Below, piece by piece: positions 1 to 12,190 of a stretch of DNA of 64,000 nucleotides (positions within the stretch are counted from its first letter, which is position 1; the number at the start of each line of letters is the position of its first letter). The DNA is from Hetaerina americana. Its lineage: Eukaryota > Arthropoda > Insecta > Odonata > Calopterygidae. Made by a program: the position numbers and the translations under genes. The stretch lies in NCBI GenBank assembly GCA_022747635.1, contig JAKTNV010000001.1, positions 22,751,490-22,815,489 on the forward strand. The letters run 5' to 3'. Below the pieces are notes generated by a model. It had not been told where the DNA came from and made no database searches. It worked only from the letters and a program-made list of their open reading frames with translations.

Positions 1-197
1 TCATGGTAAACATAATACAATTGATTTTCAAGGCTTCAGAATTTATCATCCAACTAAAAAGATAACATTTAAATTACCATTACAGTTTTAGCCATTGCAA
101 ACCTGAATTCTAACCAGAGTCAATAAAGAGCTAGGTGATTGATTGGTTTCATGAGTGTATAGACATTTCACCCTGGGCTAAGCAGAATGTTTGAGTA

Positions 198-421
198 GTA
201 GTAGTAGTATTTAGGGGAGGCGACCGACAGCTGAGATCATTTGCACCATTAGGGATGGACATGAAGGTATGAAGGGTGGAGAGAAACTCGGCGTCGGCAT
301 TAGCCTACTCTTAACGAAAGGCGCCAAGGGGTCCGCAGCTTAACCTCCCATCCGATGGATGGTGTACTCACTCAAAGTGCCCTCCACAAAGCACCTCAAC
401 TAAGGATCGCGATACCCAGAA
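198..421 (-). repeat. SINE-A copy, 5'-truncated
   Basis: This matches the reverse complement of the SINE-A body seen at 32955 and 58053: tail (TAG)n at the left, then the GGCGACCGACAGCTGAG segment, then the block ending near the GATACC motif. The tRNA-like head with box B is missing. Another SINE-A piece begins about 25 bases further on. It is non-coding. Confidence 0.85.
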
Positions 422-444
422 TGTTTGAGAAAACACAATCAGGT

Positions 445-619
445 TTAGAGTAATAGTAGCAGTAATAGGGGCGGCGACCAATGGCTAAGCTCATTTCTCT
501 ACAAAGCACCCCAAGAAGGGATCAGGATACCACTGAAAAAGATCTGCTGTCTCCTGGATTTGAACTCAGGCCCTCTAGGTGGGAATCCAGTACGTTAACC
601 ATTGCACCATTGCGATCCC
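445..619 (-). repeat. SINE-A copy with internal deletion
   Basis: The tail-side segment (GGCGGCGACCAATGGC) is joined directly to the head-side segment. The middle of the body, present in other copies, is deleted. The tRNA-like head is visible on the minus strand, with a box-B-like GATTTGAAC complement near 550. This is probably an old copy. Confidence 0.75.
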
Positions 620-839
620 CTCAGGATTAGAATAACTAACACGGTCAGTTCATTGATTGGTTATCTTTCCATCAACCATTTCCCTTTGCCTTACTCTCCG
701 AAAACCTACTCCTTACATGTGGTGAAAAGGGAGGGTATCTTGCCTCTGTAACCTTTATTATTCCCAAAATAATTAATTTATTTCACATTAATTTGAAACT
801 AGCACTTAGGCCTTTACATCAGACTTTTAACAATAATAT

Positions 840-950
840 AACAAATACAATTACAAACACCCAGGCCCTACGTGGAGAAAAACCCACCTAAGGGGGGGAA
901 TTGAACCGTAACCTCTAGATTGGTAGGCGGGGACGTCACCCCATCGCCAC
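840..950 (-). repeat. tRNA-like SINE head
   Basis: Read on the minus strand, this has a box-A-like TGGCGATGGGG and, about 35 bases later, a box-B-like GGTTCAATTC. It differs from SINE-A and SINE-B. It could be the head of another tRNA-derived SINE whose body runs left toward 660. No cloverleaf good enough for a functional tRNA was found. Confidence 0.4.
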
Positions 951-1546
951 CAGGGGCAGCAAATAATCTACCCGTAAATAATCACCAATCTATGTTTATC
1001 CTCTACATCCTAAACGACCAAATTTCTCAGCACCTTAAACAGCCACACACAATATCAAAGTCCTCAATAATCCTTTATTTATTTATCACCCACTGTTTAC
1101 TTACTCTTCGAAAGAACTTTTATCACCAGATTCTTACCAATATATGTACTATTTGTCACTTGATGTAATTAGGGCTATTCTTCAGTGGCACACTCAATGC
1201 TGTACAAGGACAATCATACAAGAATCATCCATGATAGACAAACAACCAGAAACATTACTGCATCAAGTATATTAACATGACTATTCACCAGAAATAAAGG
1301 GACCCAATTGTGATGATAATGACATGAATATTTCTCATGTCTGTCTGCACGGTTGAAACATTCAACCCAAAAATCTTCTCATTTGCTCATTTAGTTTGGG
1401 TAAATATACAACAGTACGAATAATAAATAGTGGCTCTTGGTAATTTGAACAAGGCCCAGCCATGCAGTTATTGAGCAACAAACTAAAATGGTCAATTACA
1501 ATATGAAATATCAGGGCAACAAAAACAATCATTTTCGTGTAATTAC

Positions 1547-1735
1547 CTGCTGTTGCACATTAATCCCACCATAGATGCAAACTGTACGAACAGGCATGTA
1601 CATACTGAACTTGATGAGCACTTGATGAATTTGCAATGCCAACTCACGGGTCGGCGCTAATATTACAGCCAAAGGGTATTTCCTGTCAACGTACTGACGT
1701 TGAGATAAAACTTGAGTGATAGCTGGAAGGAGATA
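1547..1735 (-). CDS. DEAD-box helicase exon (motif Ia, GG motif), DDX5/p68-like
   Basis: This is the last visible exon of the helicase. It is 189 bases (63 codons) with acceptor TTTCAG and donor CAG/GTAATT on the minus strand. It starts YLLPAITQV, directly continuing the Walker A exon (GSGKTLA/YLLPAI). It carries motif Ia (LAPTRELALQ) and the conserved CIYGG segment, spaced as in p68 (DDX5/DDX17/Rm62) proteins. The DEAD box itself and the helicase C domain must lie left of the window, because no downstream exon was recognised in bases 1-1546. p68-type helicases remodel RNA in splicing and transcription. The family call is strong; assignment to a particular paralogue is not possible here. Confidence 0.88.
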
Positions 1736-2008
1736 CTGAAAGTAAAATAGGGATATAAATTAGCTTCAACAAAATGAAATTAAGCATAGAATAGATGTGC
1801 TAAATGTAATGCATATTACCTAACCAGAATTAGATGCAATCATAGATGAATGCTAATTAAAAAATGTTGTCCATTATCATTTTTTACCCTTCATCAGTAT
1901 TTGCGGGCAAAATATTTGTTTCTTATAGATATATTTAAATATTATATTACTAATTAAACACTATATTGATAAAATTGAGCTCTTACGGTCAGTAGTATTG
2001 AATAAAGG

Positions 2009-2257
2009 AAAAACTCCAAAAGCCGTGAACAGTTTACCTTTCAAAACAAAGTACAAATGAGATTAGTTGGCTAATGCCACAAGTCAAAGGATGGGGTAAA
2101 GGGTAAATAAGGAAAGGGATAAGAAAGGCGAATACGAATACATATTCACCTTTCCTTATTAACCCTTAACCCCATCCTTTGACTTGTGGCATTATCCAAC
2201 TAATCTCGTTTGTACTTAGTTTTGAAAGGTAAACTGTTTACTGCTATTGGAGTTTTT
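2009..2257. repeat. foldback (MITE-like) element inside helicase intron
   Basis: A 249-base palindromic unit begins AAAAACTCC and ends GGAGTTTTT. Its arms of about 110 bases are roughly 90% complementary. They include the shared block GCCACAAGTCAAAGGATGGG and its reverse complement. The short loop lies near 2125-2145. No transposase is encoded. The structure fits a foldback MITE; the target-site duplication is unclear. It lies in the intron between the exons at 1547 and 3197. Confidence 0.85.
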
Positions 2258-3178
2258 CATTTAATCAATAGTTAAACACTCTTTTAACTTTGATTAAAAA
2301 TATGAATGTGGGTTATTAATATATTGAATGAATACATGCTTTGAAGATAATCTCACTTCACCAGTTAACACATGCTAAGATCAAGGCACATTCTGAAATA
2401 TTCAGTCGCAAATAAGATTTCAAAACCCACTTAAAAGTGGTGACATTAATTGCACTAATAACCATAATCTCATAGCCATTCAATTAACAGTATGTTCAGC
2501 GAAATCAATTGTATACATCCCTGAAACCCAATAATATTATTTGTAAGTCAAGGAGTCTGGTTTCAGAGAAAGCAACTTGATTGTGAATCCTGTAGAAATA
2601 CTAATCACACATGCCACAGAGGAACCGAATTACATTTTCATGGAGAACAATCATGTTGAGGTATATACAACCATATGTTCTAATAATACGTCAGGTATCA
2701 AGAAGATCATTCAGTTGCAGACCAGGTTTAAGGTTTTTCATGCATAATTTGAATTGATCACATAACCCATTACTTGCAAATAAAATACCAGCGATTGTCA
2801 TGCATTTATAAGGCATTAATGAATGTTAAGTATAATTTAATAGGGATAAATAGGAATGGTGTCCATTTCTCTATCATATCCAAGATTATGCGAAAAAGGT
2901 AAAAATTAAGGTCGAAAGGTTTTGGTGATGTTTCATGTAATGAAAAGAGCATTTGAAATACAATGCCAATGAGATAGATACCTAGTGTTAATTCATTTAA
3001 ACCCAAGTAGAAATTATTATTCTACTTTGTTGCAGTTTAATTCTTAGTGGGTCTTGTATCCTACCCTCCAAGTGAATCAATGATTTTTTCTCTTTTCTGA
3101 GCATTAATTATAAATCTCAAATAGAGCCAACAAATTAAGAGGGTATGAAAATACTACTAAGGATACAATAATTGTTCA

Positions 3179-3328
<150 letters not shown>

Positions 3329-3757
3329 TTATTCTCAATTAGTCATGTATGACATTTGAGTTCTGAATATATCTTATTTTAGGGAGCATTTTTCAAAATT
3401 TAGTTTGAAACATTTCATTACCTAAAAGTCACTTCATGAAATTGGAACATGTTAAATTTTACTCTTCCAAAACTTAAACAGCTCCTAACAACTTTATATT
3501 TAAGGCTTAAAGGACATTCAGGCACTCCTTTGATATGTCAATGCCTCAATTACTTATAATCCAGAAGCAACCATCATTCTTCACTTTGATCTCAATTTGA
3601 GATTGAATTAATGAAAATCCCAGGGGAGATAATGAGGTTACTCCCTCAATACAGGAAAAAACATTTAATATATTACTGAATTATTTATACTCACATGCAT
3701 ATACATCAGGAACTACACTTTTAAAGTTAAACATTAATCCTAGCCATACGAATATCT

Positions 3758-4074
3758 TGGGGATCGAGATGGTGCAGGGGCTAACATACTGGCTTCCCAC
3801 ACAGAGGGCGTGGGTTCAAATCCTGGCGGTGTTGAATATTTTTCTGAGTTATCTTAATCCCTACTAGAGGTGCTTTGTGAAGGGCACTTTGAGTGAGTAC
3901 GCCATCCGTCGGATGGGACGCTAAGCTGCGGACCCCTTGGCGCCTTTCGTAGAGAGTAGGCTAATGCCTACGCCGGGTTTCTCTCCACCCTTCATCCTTT
4001 CCTGTCCATCCCCTATGGTGCAAATGACCTCAGCTGTCGGTCGCCTCCCCTAAATACTACTACTATTACGAATA
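3758..4074 (+). repeat. SINE-A, full length
   Basis: A complete plus-strand copy has the tRNA-like head with box B (GGGTTCAAATCC), the GTTGAATATTTTTC linker, the body (ACTTTGAGTGAGTACGCC), the CTGTCGGTCGCCTCCCC end and a (TAC)n tail. It is inserted in a helicase intron, opposite in direction to the gene. Confidence 0.92.
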
Positions 4075-4439
4075 TCCTAAACATCTCAAACTCAAAAGTT
4101 TTTTCAAATTACAAAGACTAAATGAGAGTTCTGGTCAGCATTGTTCTCATAGAACTTCACACATCTATTGGAGAATCATTCATTTTCTTTGCATCCAACT
4201 GTCCATAAAAACACCATTTCATGAATTCACTCTACAGAGAGGACATTTTATTTGGAATGGTCCATATTAAGTTCAACCATCCATTTAATATTGTAAGCCA
4301 TTTTTTTCCCACAGAATCAGAAAATATACATTTATGCACAATGTAAATTCTTAAACAATTAGTTTTTTCCATTACGTATTGCCTTGAGTAACTAAAGTGC
4401 ATAAAAACAAACAAACCCAGTTATGAATGATTGGGTTAT

Positions 4440-4675
4440 TTTGATAGGCGAGGATAGAATTCAACCTGTACTAAGCCCAATGACATGTGGAATTCACACA
4501 TCATAGTAGGAGGACCAGTTCCTTCTCCTGTGCCGCCCCAGGTTTCCCAGGAATACTTGGTACCGAAAAACCACACAGTTTTGGTGAAGTGGAGGGTGCC
4601 CGGAGGCATCTCCGGGATTTGAGCGTGGGCCCTCAAATAGTCAGTAATCCAATACTCAATCAATGGACTACCATG
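4440..4675 (-). repeat. SINE-B, diverged
   Basis: On the minus strand the tRNA-like head (CATGGTAGTCCATTGATTG) is followed by the SINE-B body seen at 28099 and 54317, including the GAATTCACACATC and TACTAAGCCC complements. Many substitutions suggest an old copy. Two short open frames across it are accidental. Confidence 0.82.
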
Positions 4676-4937
4676 TCCCCTTAATGCTTGCAATGATTAC
4701 ATTTTTAATTTCCTTAATGTTTCTTTGCACGATTGCTACATTGGCCAGCATTAATTACTAAGTTAGATGCTCATTAAATTTGTATAACCACGATTTGTGC
4801 CAAATGGGTTAACTGAACAGCCTCAAAAAAAGGAAGGAAAAAATCTCTGTAGATTTCAACATAAACTATCGTGGTACGACCAATTTCATCACATTTGTAC
4901 GTGGTTGGTACCTTGGTTCCTGAGAATACATATTAAA

Positions 4938-5246
4938 TAGTAGTATGTATCTAGGGGAGGCGACCAACAGCTCAAGTCATTTGCGCCATTAGGGATGGAC
5001 AGGAAAGGACAAAGGGCGGAGAGAAACCCGGCGTTGGCATTAGCCAACTCTTTACGAAAGGTGCCAAGGGGTCCGCAGCTTAACGTTCCATCCGACGGAC
5101 AGCTTACTCACTCAAAGTGCCCTCCACAGAGCACTTCAAGTAGGGATCGAGATACCCCTGAAAAATATTCAACACCTCCGGGATTTGAACCCGCGCCCTC
5201 AGCGTGGGAAGCCAGTACGTTAGCCCCCGCACCATCTCAATCCCCC
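4938..5246 (-). repeat. SINE-A, full length
   Basis: A minus-strand copy with head, body and (TAG)n tail at the left edge. Box B is seen as the complement GGATTTGAACCC near 5180. The 108-residue plus-strand ORF across it reads the SINE in antisense and is not a gene. Confidence 0.92.
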
Positions 5247-5878
5247 ACATATTACATATTTAATGAAACTGGTCATTACACAATTAAATTTGCCGAAATC
5301 TACAAACTTTTTTTTTTGTAATTCCCCAAGATGCAATTTCAAAAGATTGGGCATGACACCATTGACGTGAGCCACTCACGACGATGCATTTTCTCTCTGT
5401 TCCACCAAATTCTCTTTAAATCATCAGTAATAAAAATGGCAGAGATTACAGAGTTCATTCAATGAAATGAAGTATACACTGGAGTGAATGTGCTTTGGGA
5501 TATGAAAGTTTCAACTTAAACTGTGACATTTTCAGGAGAAAAATTAATCATGTTACATCTGAGACTTCCTGTACGACAATATACACTTAAATGTGGCCTT
5601 AGCCTCTTAACAATGAACTAGACTTACAATCCAAAGGTGTAGGCCATGTAGATTGAATGTACATACTTATGTATGTACTGAGAAACTCATTGCTTCCTAA
5701 TGGGCAGAGATTTAGCAAAATAGCCACCAATAAGAGTACCCAATCAGTTACTTTTCATGCACAATCCTGTAGCGAACATGCAACTAGTTATCAGTCACAT
5801 CACAAAACAGGCCATTAATATCTCGAAAAAAATATTGTTTCCTCATTTCTTCTACATTAAAAACAAGTCCACACTCAC

Positions 5879-6004
5879 TTAATCACAACTTGTATGCCTT
5901 GAGGAAAATTGACCTCCTCAAAATTTTGAGCTGGTTTGGGAACATCAAAGCCTGCAACGTCAATGGATTTCAATGACCTATAAGAATCGACTTCTTCAAA
6001 AGGC
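5879..6004 (-). CDS. DEAD-box helicase exon (upstream of Q motif)
   Basis: This 126-base exon has acceptor TTTGACAG and donor AA/GTGAGT. It encodes PFEEVDSYRSLKSIDV, then GFDVPKPAQNFEEVNFP. The segment G.DVPKP..(S/N)FEE.NFP is the hallmark that precedes the Q motif in p68/DDX5 helicases. Frames join CAAAG/G on the upstream side (Gln-Arg-Pro) and ATTAA/G on the downstream side (Ile-Lys-Gln). Together these support a real multi-exon gene rather than a processed copy. Confidence 0.9.
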
Positions 6005-7376
6005 CTGTCAAAAAAATATATATTAGGATTACTTTTTTTTGACTTAATCATGTCACACCAAAGTGCAATTGAAGCACTCACTTAAAAAATCATTAGATAA
6101 TTGTAAATTAAGGGAAAAATCAACACAAAAAAAAAGAAAAATTCTTAAAACCATATCAAATTATTAAAGTTACACAGTAAATATTTGTAGCTATGCATAA
6201 TTAACACTACTTTAGTTTTTGATAACGTTGTGATTAAATATGGCACAATACTATAATAATAATGTCGTTACTGTCATATTTTAGAATTTGGTAGCGATTG
6301 ATTATTACATTAATTCCAAATGATGGAAGAGGTGGAAAAACCATAAATACCAAAGAAACTTGTGATGGTGCAATCCGTACACATTTAAAAAAATGTAAAA
6401 GATGATTTTAAATATTTAAAAAAAATTATATAGACAAAATTATTTAATTTTTAACATTGTGCAATGAGGTTGCTTGAAAATGCAGAAAAATTATATTACA
6501 ATTACTGATTATTCATGCAGGCAACTCAACAGCCAAATTAAATGCTATGGCATGCAGGGCACATACCTCGGTCCATGTTGTGTATCACAACATGAAAGCT
6601 GACAGGATTTGAATGTAATAGAAAACCTTCTTCCAAATATGGAACTTAACAATCTACCATGGGATTCCTTAGTGGCAAAGAGTCTCCTCACCAAGAGAAA
6701 CCTCACCAGGGTCAAAAACTCAATATTCACGGAAAATATTATTTGGAAGGAATTACATTATTAGCAAAAACTACAAAATGTCTTGTTGGTGACACAAAAG
6801 GCATTGTTTACAACAAATCACCTCGGTTACATTCTTCGAAATGTTGGCAAGAGGTTTTTCGTGAATAAAATTATGAAGTAGTCACGTTTCCAGCCGTAAT
6901 TATCCAGCCTTATTTATCATATCATACGACTCAAAAATTTACCGCATATGCCGGCCCATAAGATGCATCCTGATTTTTCAGGCTTGATTTTACGAAAAAT
7001 ACTGGGATTGGGCAGAAAAGGATCCAAGTAGTTTGATGTTATCACTTAATATTAGGAAAATTGAATTGTTAACAAAAAATTAAAAAATAACAGCCACACA
7101 TATGGCAACGTTTATTCATCGTAGTATCCAACAAAATCCGGCTTCATTGGGCCAAAACGCCTTAAAGCTACCTTGTTTCCATATTCTGTTCTGGAGCGTA
7201 ATCTAGGTAAAGTTAAAATAAAATTCTGCCTGACCATATAAAATTTATAAAAGAACCTCATGGGATCGACAATAAGATAACTACATAAAATGCAAAGTAA
7301 TTCTACTCATCAGGCAAAACTTCACAAATGAAAGCGATGACAACAGTAATGATATATCCTTCAACAAAAAACTAAC
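6005..7376. other. helicase intron, no other feature
   Basis: AT-rich intron between two helicase exons, with poly-A/T runs near 6120 and 6420. I see no repeat family or further exon. Short ORFs on both strands lack splice support. Confidence 0.6.
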
Positions 7377-7529
7377 CTTTGCAATAAACTTGGGAGAGGA
7401 TTGAATGCATTTCTGCTAAACTGTGGAAGAGATATGAACTGCCAGGATGGATTAACCAAATGAATTCCCCTTATGTAATTGTCATAACGTTGGTGATTCA
7501 GACAATCACTCGGATATCGAAAGCGGCTC
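7377..7529 (-). CDS. DEAD-box helicase exon (N-terminal)
   Basis: This 153-base exon has acceptor TTTGTTTCAG and donor CAAAG/GTTAGT. It encodes YIRGIHLVNPSWQF, then LPQFSRNAF, then PLPSLLQR. The pattern LP.F.(K/R)NFY..HP just before the EV..YR block is what p68-type proteins have N-terminal to the helicase core. The first base completes a codon begun in an upstream exon that I could not identify. The Gly/Arg-rich N-terminal tail usual for p68 has therefore not been seen. Confidence 0.82.
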
Positions 7530-8202
7530 CTGAAACAAACGTAGCGAAAACAGAATGGTCTGTAATATGACACAAAGCAATTACGAAAAAGTAAATATTT
7601 GAAAAGTGTCACGAGATAAAATAAGTTTAATAAGGCATTGTTTAGTTCATAAAATTACGCAACAACAGAAGACTTCACGACATCAAATTAAAAATGCAAT
7701 CATTTTAATGCCTACGACAGCGTGCTTTGGCCAATTGAATTCTATGTATGTACCATGGCAAAAAAATCACCAAACTTACATTTTACATTAGATCAGTTGA
7801 ACATAGAAATATAATTATACAATAGGTAATGCAGTGGAATATATTTCGGCTTTATCAATTTTCGAGTATTTTGACAACTAGTCCGATTTGTGACAACACA
7901 CGCGCCCCGATCTCAAAGAATATCCGACAACCCTCGCTCCATACCTCTCCGCCAAATTATAACAAATGCAGAGCGATAATAGCGCGAGGATTAAAAAAAA
8001 AGTCCGTCAAATTCTCACTACTTAGTGACAAATGTGTTCTCCTCTCATTTCCGGTATTTAAAATTAAAACCGAATTAAGTTTCCTTTTTGTAACTGACGT
8101 ACCTCGCATATTAAAGGTAGCAATTAACAGGCCATATATAAGACGCTGGGGGATTCATAAAATCAGTTACATTTGGTTATGCGATTTTCCATAAAGACAA
8201 GG
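7530..8202 (-). promoter_or_regulatory. presumed 5' region of the helicase gene
   Basis: This stretch lies between the first recognised helicase exon and a LINE fragment, so it should hold the missing first exon and promoter. A relatively CpG-rich patch occurs at about 7895-8000. A possible donor (GAGAG/GTATGG, minus strand, near 7945) has no in-frame ATG upstream, so it would be a non-coding exon at best. This is a positional inference only. Confidence 0.3.
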
Positions 8203-8815
8203 GTTAAGCTTAACCTTAACATAGGAGGGCAATAATTAGAGCAGGCGGAACAGTTTACGTATTTAGAAAGTGTTTTGGACCAACATGGTCCAAGTAGCAG
8301 GGATGTAAGGAGAAGAATTAAACTACACAATGAGGGAGTTTATGACAGGGACGTTGAGTAAGGATGTTAAGAAAAGACTCGTAAAAACTTTGATAGGCAG
8401 TGAAGTTATGTACAGCGCAGAAACATGATCACTGAAGCAGGAGGATAAACGTACAGATTGGAGGCTTTTGAAATGTGGGTGTGGAGAACTATGGAGGTGT
8501 AATGGACAGAGAAGAAAACAATGAGGAAGTACGAGGTATGGCGGGCGAAGAAAGGGGTTTGTCGGGAGAAATCCTATGGAGGCAGGAAAAATGGATGAAG
8601 GGTATATTGATCGGCAGTGGGATGTTGAGCACTGCAATTGAGGGGAGAATGATAGGCAAACGTGAAATGGGCAGGGATAGGATATGGATGGAGGAACGCA
8701 GAGATGAGGGATTTGGTGTAGAATAGGATGTCGGGTTGTTTTGTTAAGAGTAACAATATTTACTTGGTAGCTGTGTCCATCCTTAGCTTACCTTGACCGG
8801 TACATTACCCAATAA
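8203..8815 (+). mobile_element. RTE-like LINE 3' fragment, degenerate
   Basis: Nucleotide match to the 3' half of the LINE at 23400-25705: the YLGSVLDQHGQ-coding block, METWSLK-like block, a GRMLG-like block and the 3' end ending near the CCATCC..CCTTGACCGG motif. A deletion removes the segment corresponding to about 25160-25190. Several frameshifts and stops make it non-functional. Confidence 0.87.
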
Positions 8816-9604
8816 TAGTGAATGGATGCGACATCTGGCCAAGAAAATAATCATTGACGTTTTCATGCAAGTAATATTTAGATTTTTTGGTATACTAGTA
8901 TGTGATACCCATATCGGCTTGATTGCCAACATGTCCAAAAAGAAATGTTTAATGCCATAATAACACACTAATCCAATAACAAGCTGTCCACCATTAACTC
9001 AGAAAATGAGAAATAGCTCACTATATCACAATTCATTACAATCAGTGTCACTCATTCTTTGGAATATCCCCCTGCAAATCTTGAATATTATCACGCCTAA
9101 GAATTCAGAACAGGACAATTAGCTATTCAAGGAAAGCAGTCACAGCTGCGTAAATTAAACAACTAATTGATACGCATCCAATTTAAGGCATTCATTAAAT
9201 TAAATTTCAATACCCGAAGTTGATTGTCTCCAATCGAAGTAATTAGCTAATATGAAACATTGTAGCAGGAATATAGCAGTGACACTAAATGAATCAAACC
9301 GTCTACATTAAGAATTATTTATTATGAAAATAATGAAGAATTGTACATCAATTACTCAGGTATCTTGATACATGCTTCGTTATTCAAATTAACTTATTCT
9401 GTGTGGACCAGTCACTGAAGTCACCAATTAGGTCAATTTGTGTACTTGAGGTTCGACAGAATACATGAATATAAAAACGAACCACCATCTTAGCATTGCT
9501 TTAGTACAATTTCAATGCAATTCCCAAAATAAAAGTTTTAAAACAACTCACTGACCGCCCACTCTGCCAAACAAGTTTACCAACTAAACGATGACAGAAT
9601 TTAA
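8816..9604. other. mago 3' flank, no gene seen
   Basis: AT-rich sequence downstream of mago on its minus strand. A minus-strand AATAAA (complement at 9318-9323), about 285 bases after the mago stop, is a possible polyadenylation signal. No repeat or exon was recognised. Confidence 0.45.
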
Positions 9605-10045
9605 TTAAATGGGCTTGATTTTGAAATGGAGACCAATTAGAGAAAACACGAGGCATTTTAGATCTTGCACCAAATAATAGAAACACCTCAGTCCTTCTGG
9701 ATCTCTTGATTGGTTCACATCAACAAGCGAACCGGTCTTGGATGTTGTGAAGGAAATGTGTTCATCGCCGATGACGATTTCCAACTCCTGGCGTCCAACT
9801 CGATCCGGTTGTGGCCAGAGCGAATCGTCCTCCTGCATGATCTCAGAATCGTGGATGATACGCTTTAGTTCTTCCATGACACAATTATGAACATATGCCT
9901 CCTTGCGAATCATTGTGTCATTCTTATAGTTGGAGTTGTTGGCGTACCTCAACTTGCCATCAGGCCGAAACTCAAATTCAAGAAATTCGTGACCAAACTT
10001 TCCTTTATGGCCCACGTAATATCTTATGTAAAAATCAGTCGACAT
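9605..10045 (-). CDS. mago: Mago nashi, exon-junction-complex core protein
   Basis: A complete 146-residue ORF begins [18 protein letters not shown] and ends GLHFKIKPI, the invariant ends of Mago nashi (family about 146-148 residues). Mago pairs with Y14 (RBM8A/Tsunagi) on spliced mRNA, locks eIF4A3 onto RNA, and is needed for mRNA localisation, splicing fidelity and nonsense-mediated decay. Highly conserved blocks are present: [36 protein letters not shown] and [20 protein letters not shown]. There is no intron and no internal stop. An intronless retrocopy is possible but no poly-A tract follows the stop. Conservation over the full length argues that it is under selection. It lies on the same strand as the helicase but is separated by a LINE fragment. 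Confidence 0.97.
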   Translation of the reverse strand: MSTDFYIRYYVGHKGKFGHEFLEFEFRPDGKLRYANNSNYKNDTMIRKEAYVHNCVMEELKRIIHDSEIMQEDDSLWPQPDRVGRQELEIVIGDEHISFTTSKTGSLVDVNQSRDPEGLRCFYYLVQDLKCLVFSLIGLHFKIKPI

Positions 10046-12132
10046 TTCGGGAATATTTTGATGGCACTAGTTCCCCAACTTTAAACAATATAATTCAACT
10101 TTACAACTGATAGCACACTCGCCTCACATGAGCGTCTTGAAAACAACTGAGTTGCGCTATTTACTATCCAGAGAGCCTCCTGGGGGTATATTCCGTAATT
10201 CCTAAGGCACCCGATGCAATTCTTCAAATGGTATCGACGATTATACCTTAAATGCCGCCGACATCACAGTCGGGAACGACCGATGTCACGGACATAAAAA
10301 AGAAGATAAAGTTAGGGTCGTTTAATTAGGGGCGTTCAATGTGGAAAACTCATAGAAAGGGGTTTTTGAAATGATTCAGAAATACGCATACATCCGTGAG
10401 CAGCATTCTGGGAGGCCACAGACAGCTCGGGATATAGTTATCATCGAGAGAGATTGAAATTTGATAATGGAAGATCGTTATTTGACAATATGGAAAATGT
10501 GTCTTGACTTAGCCGTTTGAAGTATAAATGTGTAAGTTTAAGACCAGATGTTTATTTCTTGTTTTGACCTGGTGAACAGCTTAGCATCAGATGCGTTAAT
10601 ATAAAGCTGAATTGCGTAATTTGCGCATGAGAAGTCGGAGCGAGCCACGAGAGGTCATCGAGGGGCGGAAAGGGAAAGGAGGGGGATACATTTGCTTTTG
10701 CAAACATCGCTCATGCCAAGAAATTTAAATAAATTATAATAAAAAATTGCATCGGAAAGTGAGAGAATTGAATAAATTTTTAAATGACAAGCAATTGTAT
10801 TTCATTGTTTTCATTATGTACTCAAATGTATATATTCTTTTTCCAGCATGTGTCTAGTCTTGAAATATACTATTTCAAGACTATTCACATACTTGGAATA
10901 TTTTTTTTCGTATTTTGCTAAGTGTTTAGTGACTCCCTTACCTACATGATACATGTATGTACCAGTACTTGTATGATCAGTGAACAATAATATTATTATT
11001 ATTGTTTCAAAAGATAATGCCTAGCTTCCTGGCATGAATTATCGCCTAACAACTCTCTTTTATCTATCTTCAGCCAAAAATTTTTAGCAATAGTAGCTTT
11101 GGTGCAAAATGCTCTTTTGTTAAATTTATCGATCAATAATTGAATTCAAAATTCATTCTGCAAAAATACGAAATGAATACGTTTTGGAACTATATTTCAT
11201 CAGCTATTGCAAACTTATTTTATTTAATGAGGCTTATCAAATAATTATCTTATATAATGATAATATTACGCATTGGTATGGGCTATAAAAATTTCACTAT
11301 TAACTGAGCGCATAAGTTTAAAAATGCGGATCGGGGTATAAATTTGACTGCATCATCCGCTGTAATGATCAGAGTACTAGATCCACTTTTAGAAATGAAT
11401 TCCGCATGAATTGTACCTTTTATCCGTACCTGAAGCCACCTTTTCCTCCTCCCTTCCTTGAGGCTGAAAAGCTTTCAATAGTCTTCTTTGGCTACACCAC
11501 CGCTATTCTAGGGTCGATATGATGACCCAATTCAGTGGACCGAATCCAGTGGTATTAGTCTACTTGGTCGATCAGTCATTGACAATTCCGATGACTTGTT
11601 CAATTGACTATGTAATATTTCCAACTTCTTCCAGTTTCAAATATGGTTTTGGCCAATAAGGATTTTGTGCCCTTGTAACAATATTCCATTATTAAAATTA
11701 CATGATTGAGATTTATTACATGATCAGATATGTCATATAGTATCATCAACGCTAACTTTACAGTTGCGAGGTTGCATATAATTTGTCAAAGTTTTCATTT
11801 TTACCAATAGATAAATACGGCGATTTTGATAAATATGCATATGACTCGGAGATTTACAACGAATATATTATGAATGGATATAATAATTGTACAAAAATTT
11901 CTTAAAAGCCCGTTCAGTCTATTTCTTTGTGTTAATTCCATTAGAAATACAGCTACCCAGTTGAGTGTCTGACAGTACCGCGCAATGTTTTGATACGTTG
12001 ACCCTACATAAACATGGCCGAGTGCGTACGACATTTCGATGCGTTATGCCAAACTTTCCAAATATTTTGAATCAATCGGTGATGATATAATTCTCGTAAT
12101 CTGTGTTATCATTCCTCTTATCCGAATTCAAA
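10046..12132. other. intergenic region between mago and the NHR gene
   Basis: This interval lies between two divergent genes (mago minus, NHR gene plus), so it holds both promoters. No clear TATA box was seen next to mago. A small perfect hairpin lies at 10856. No transposon family was recognised here, unlike most of the window. Confidence 0.5.
10856..10882. repeat. perfect short hairpin
   Basis: Arms AGTCTTGAAATA and TATTTCAAGACT pair over 12 bases with a 3-base loop (TAC). No U tract or adjoining gene gives it a role. Confidence 0.6.
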
Positions 12133-12190
12133 ATGCAGAACTTACCATCGGCTGCTTCTAGAATGTCGGGAAATCCCTCCTTGAGAATTG
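12133..12190 (+). CDS. NHR-domain protein, exon 1 (start)
   Basis: The ATG at 12133 sits in context TCAAAATGC and opens 19 codons (MQNLPSAASRMSG, then NPSLRI) plus one base. The donor is ATTG/GTTTGT, a non-consensus but acceptable GT site. Its phase (one base over) exactly fits the next exon at 12755, giving an Asp codon across the junction. The first ATG could also be the in-frame one at 12163 (MSG). Exon 2 has an in-frame ATG too, so this exon is less certain than the others. Confidence 0.6.

Noticed and set aside
4995..5321. 108-residue plus-strand ORF
   Set aside because: It reads SINE-A in antisense; the peptide reflects box B and body sequences repeated across the window.
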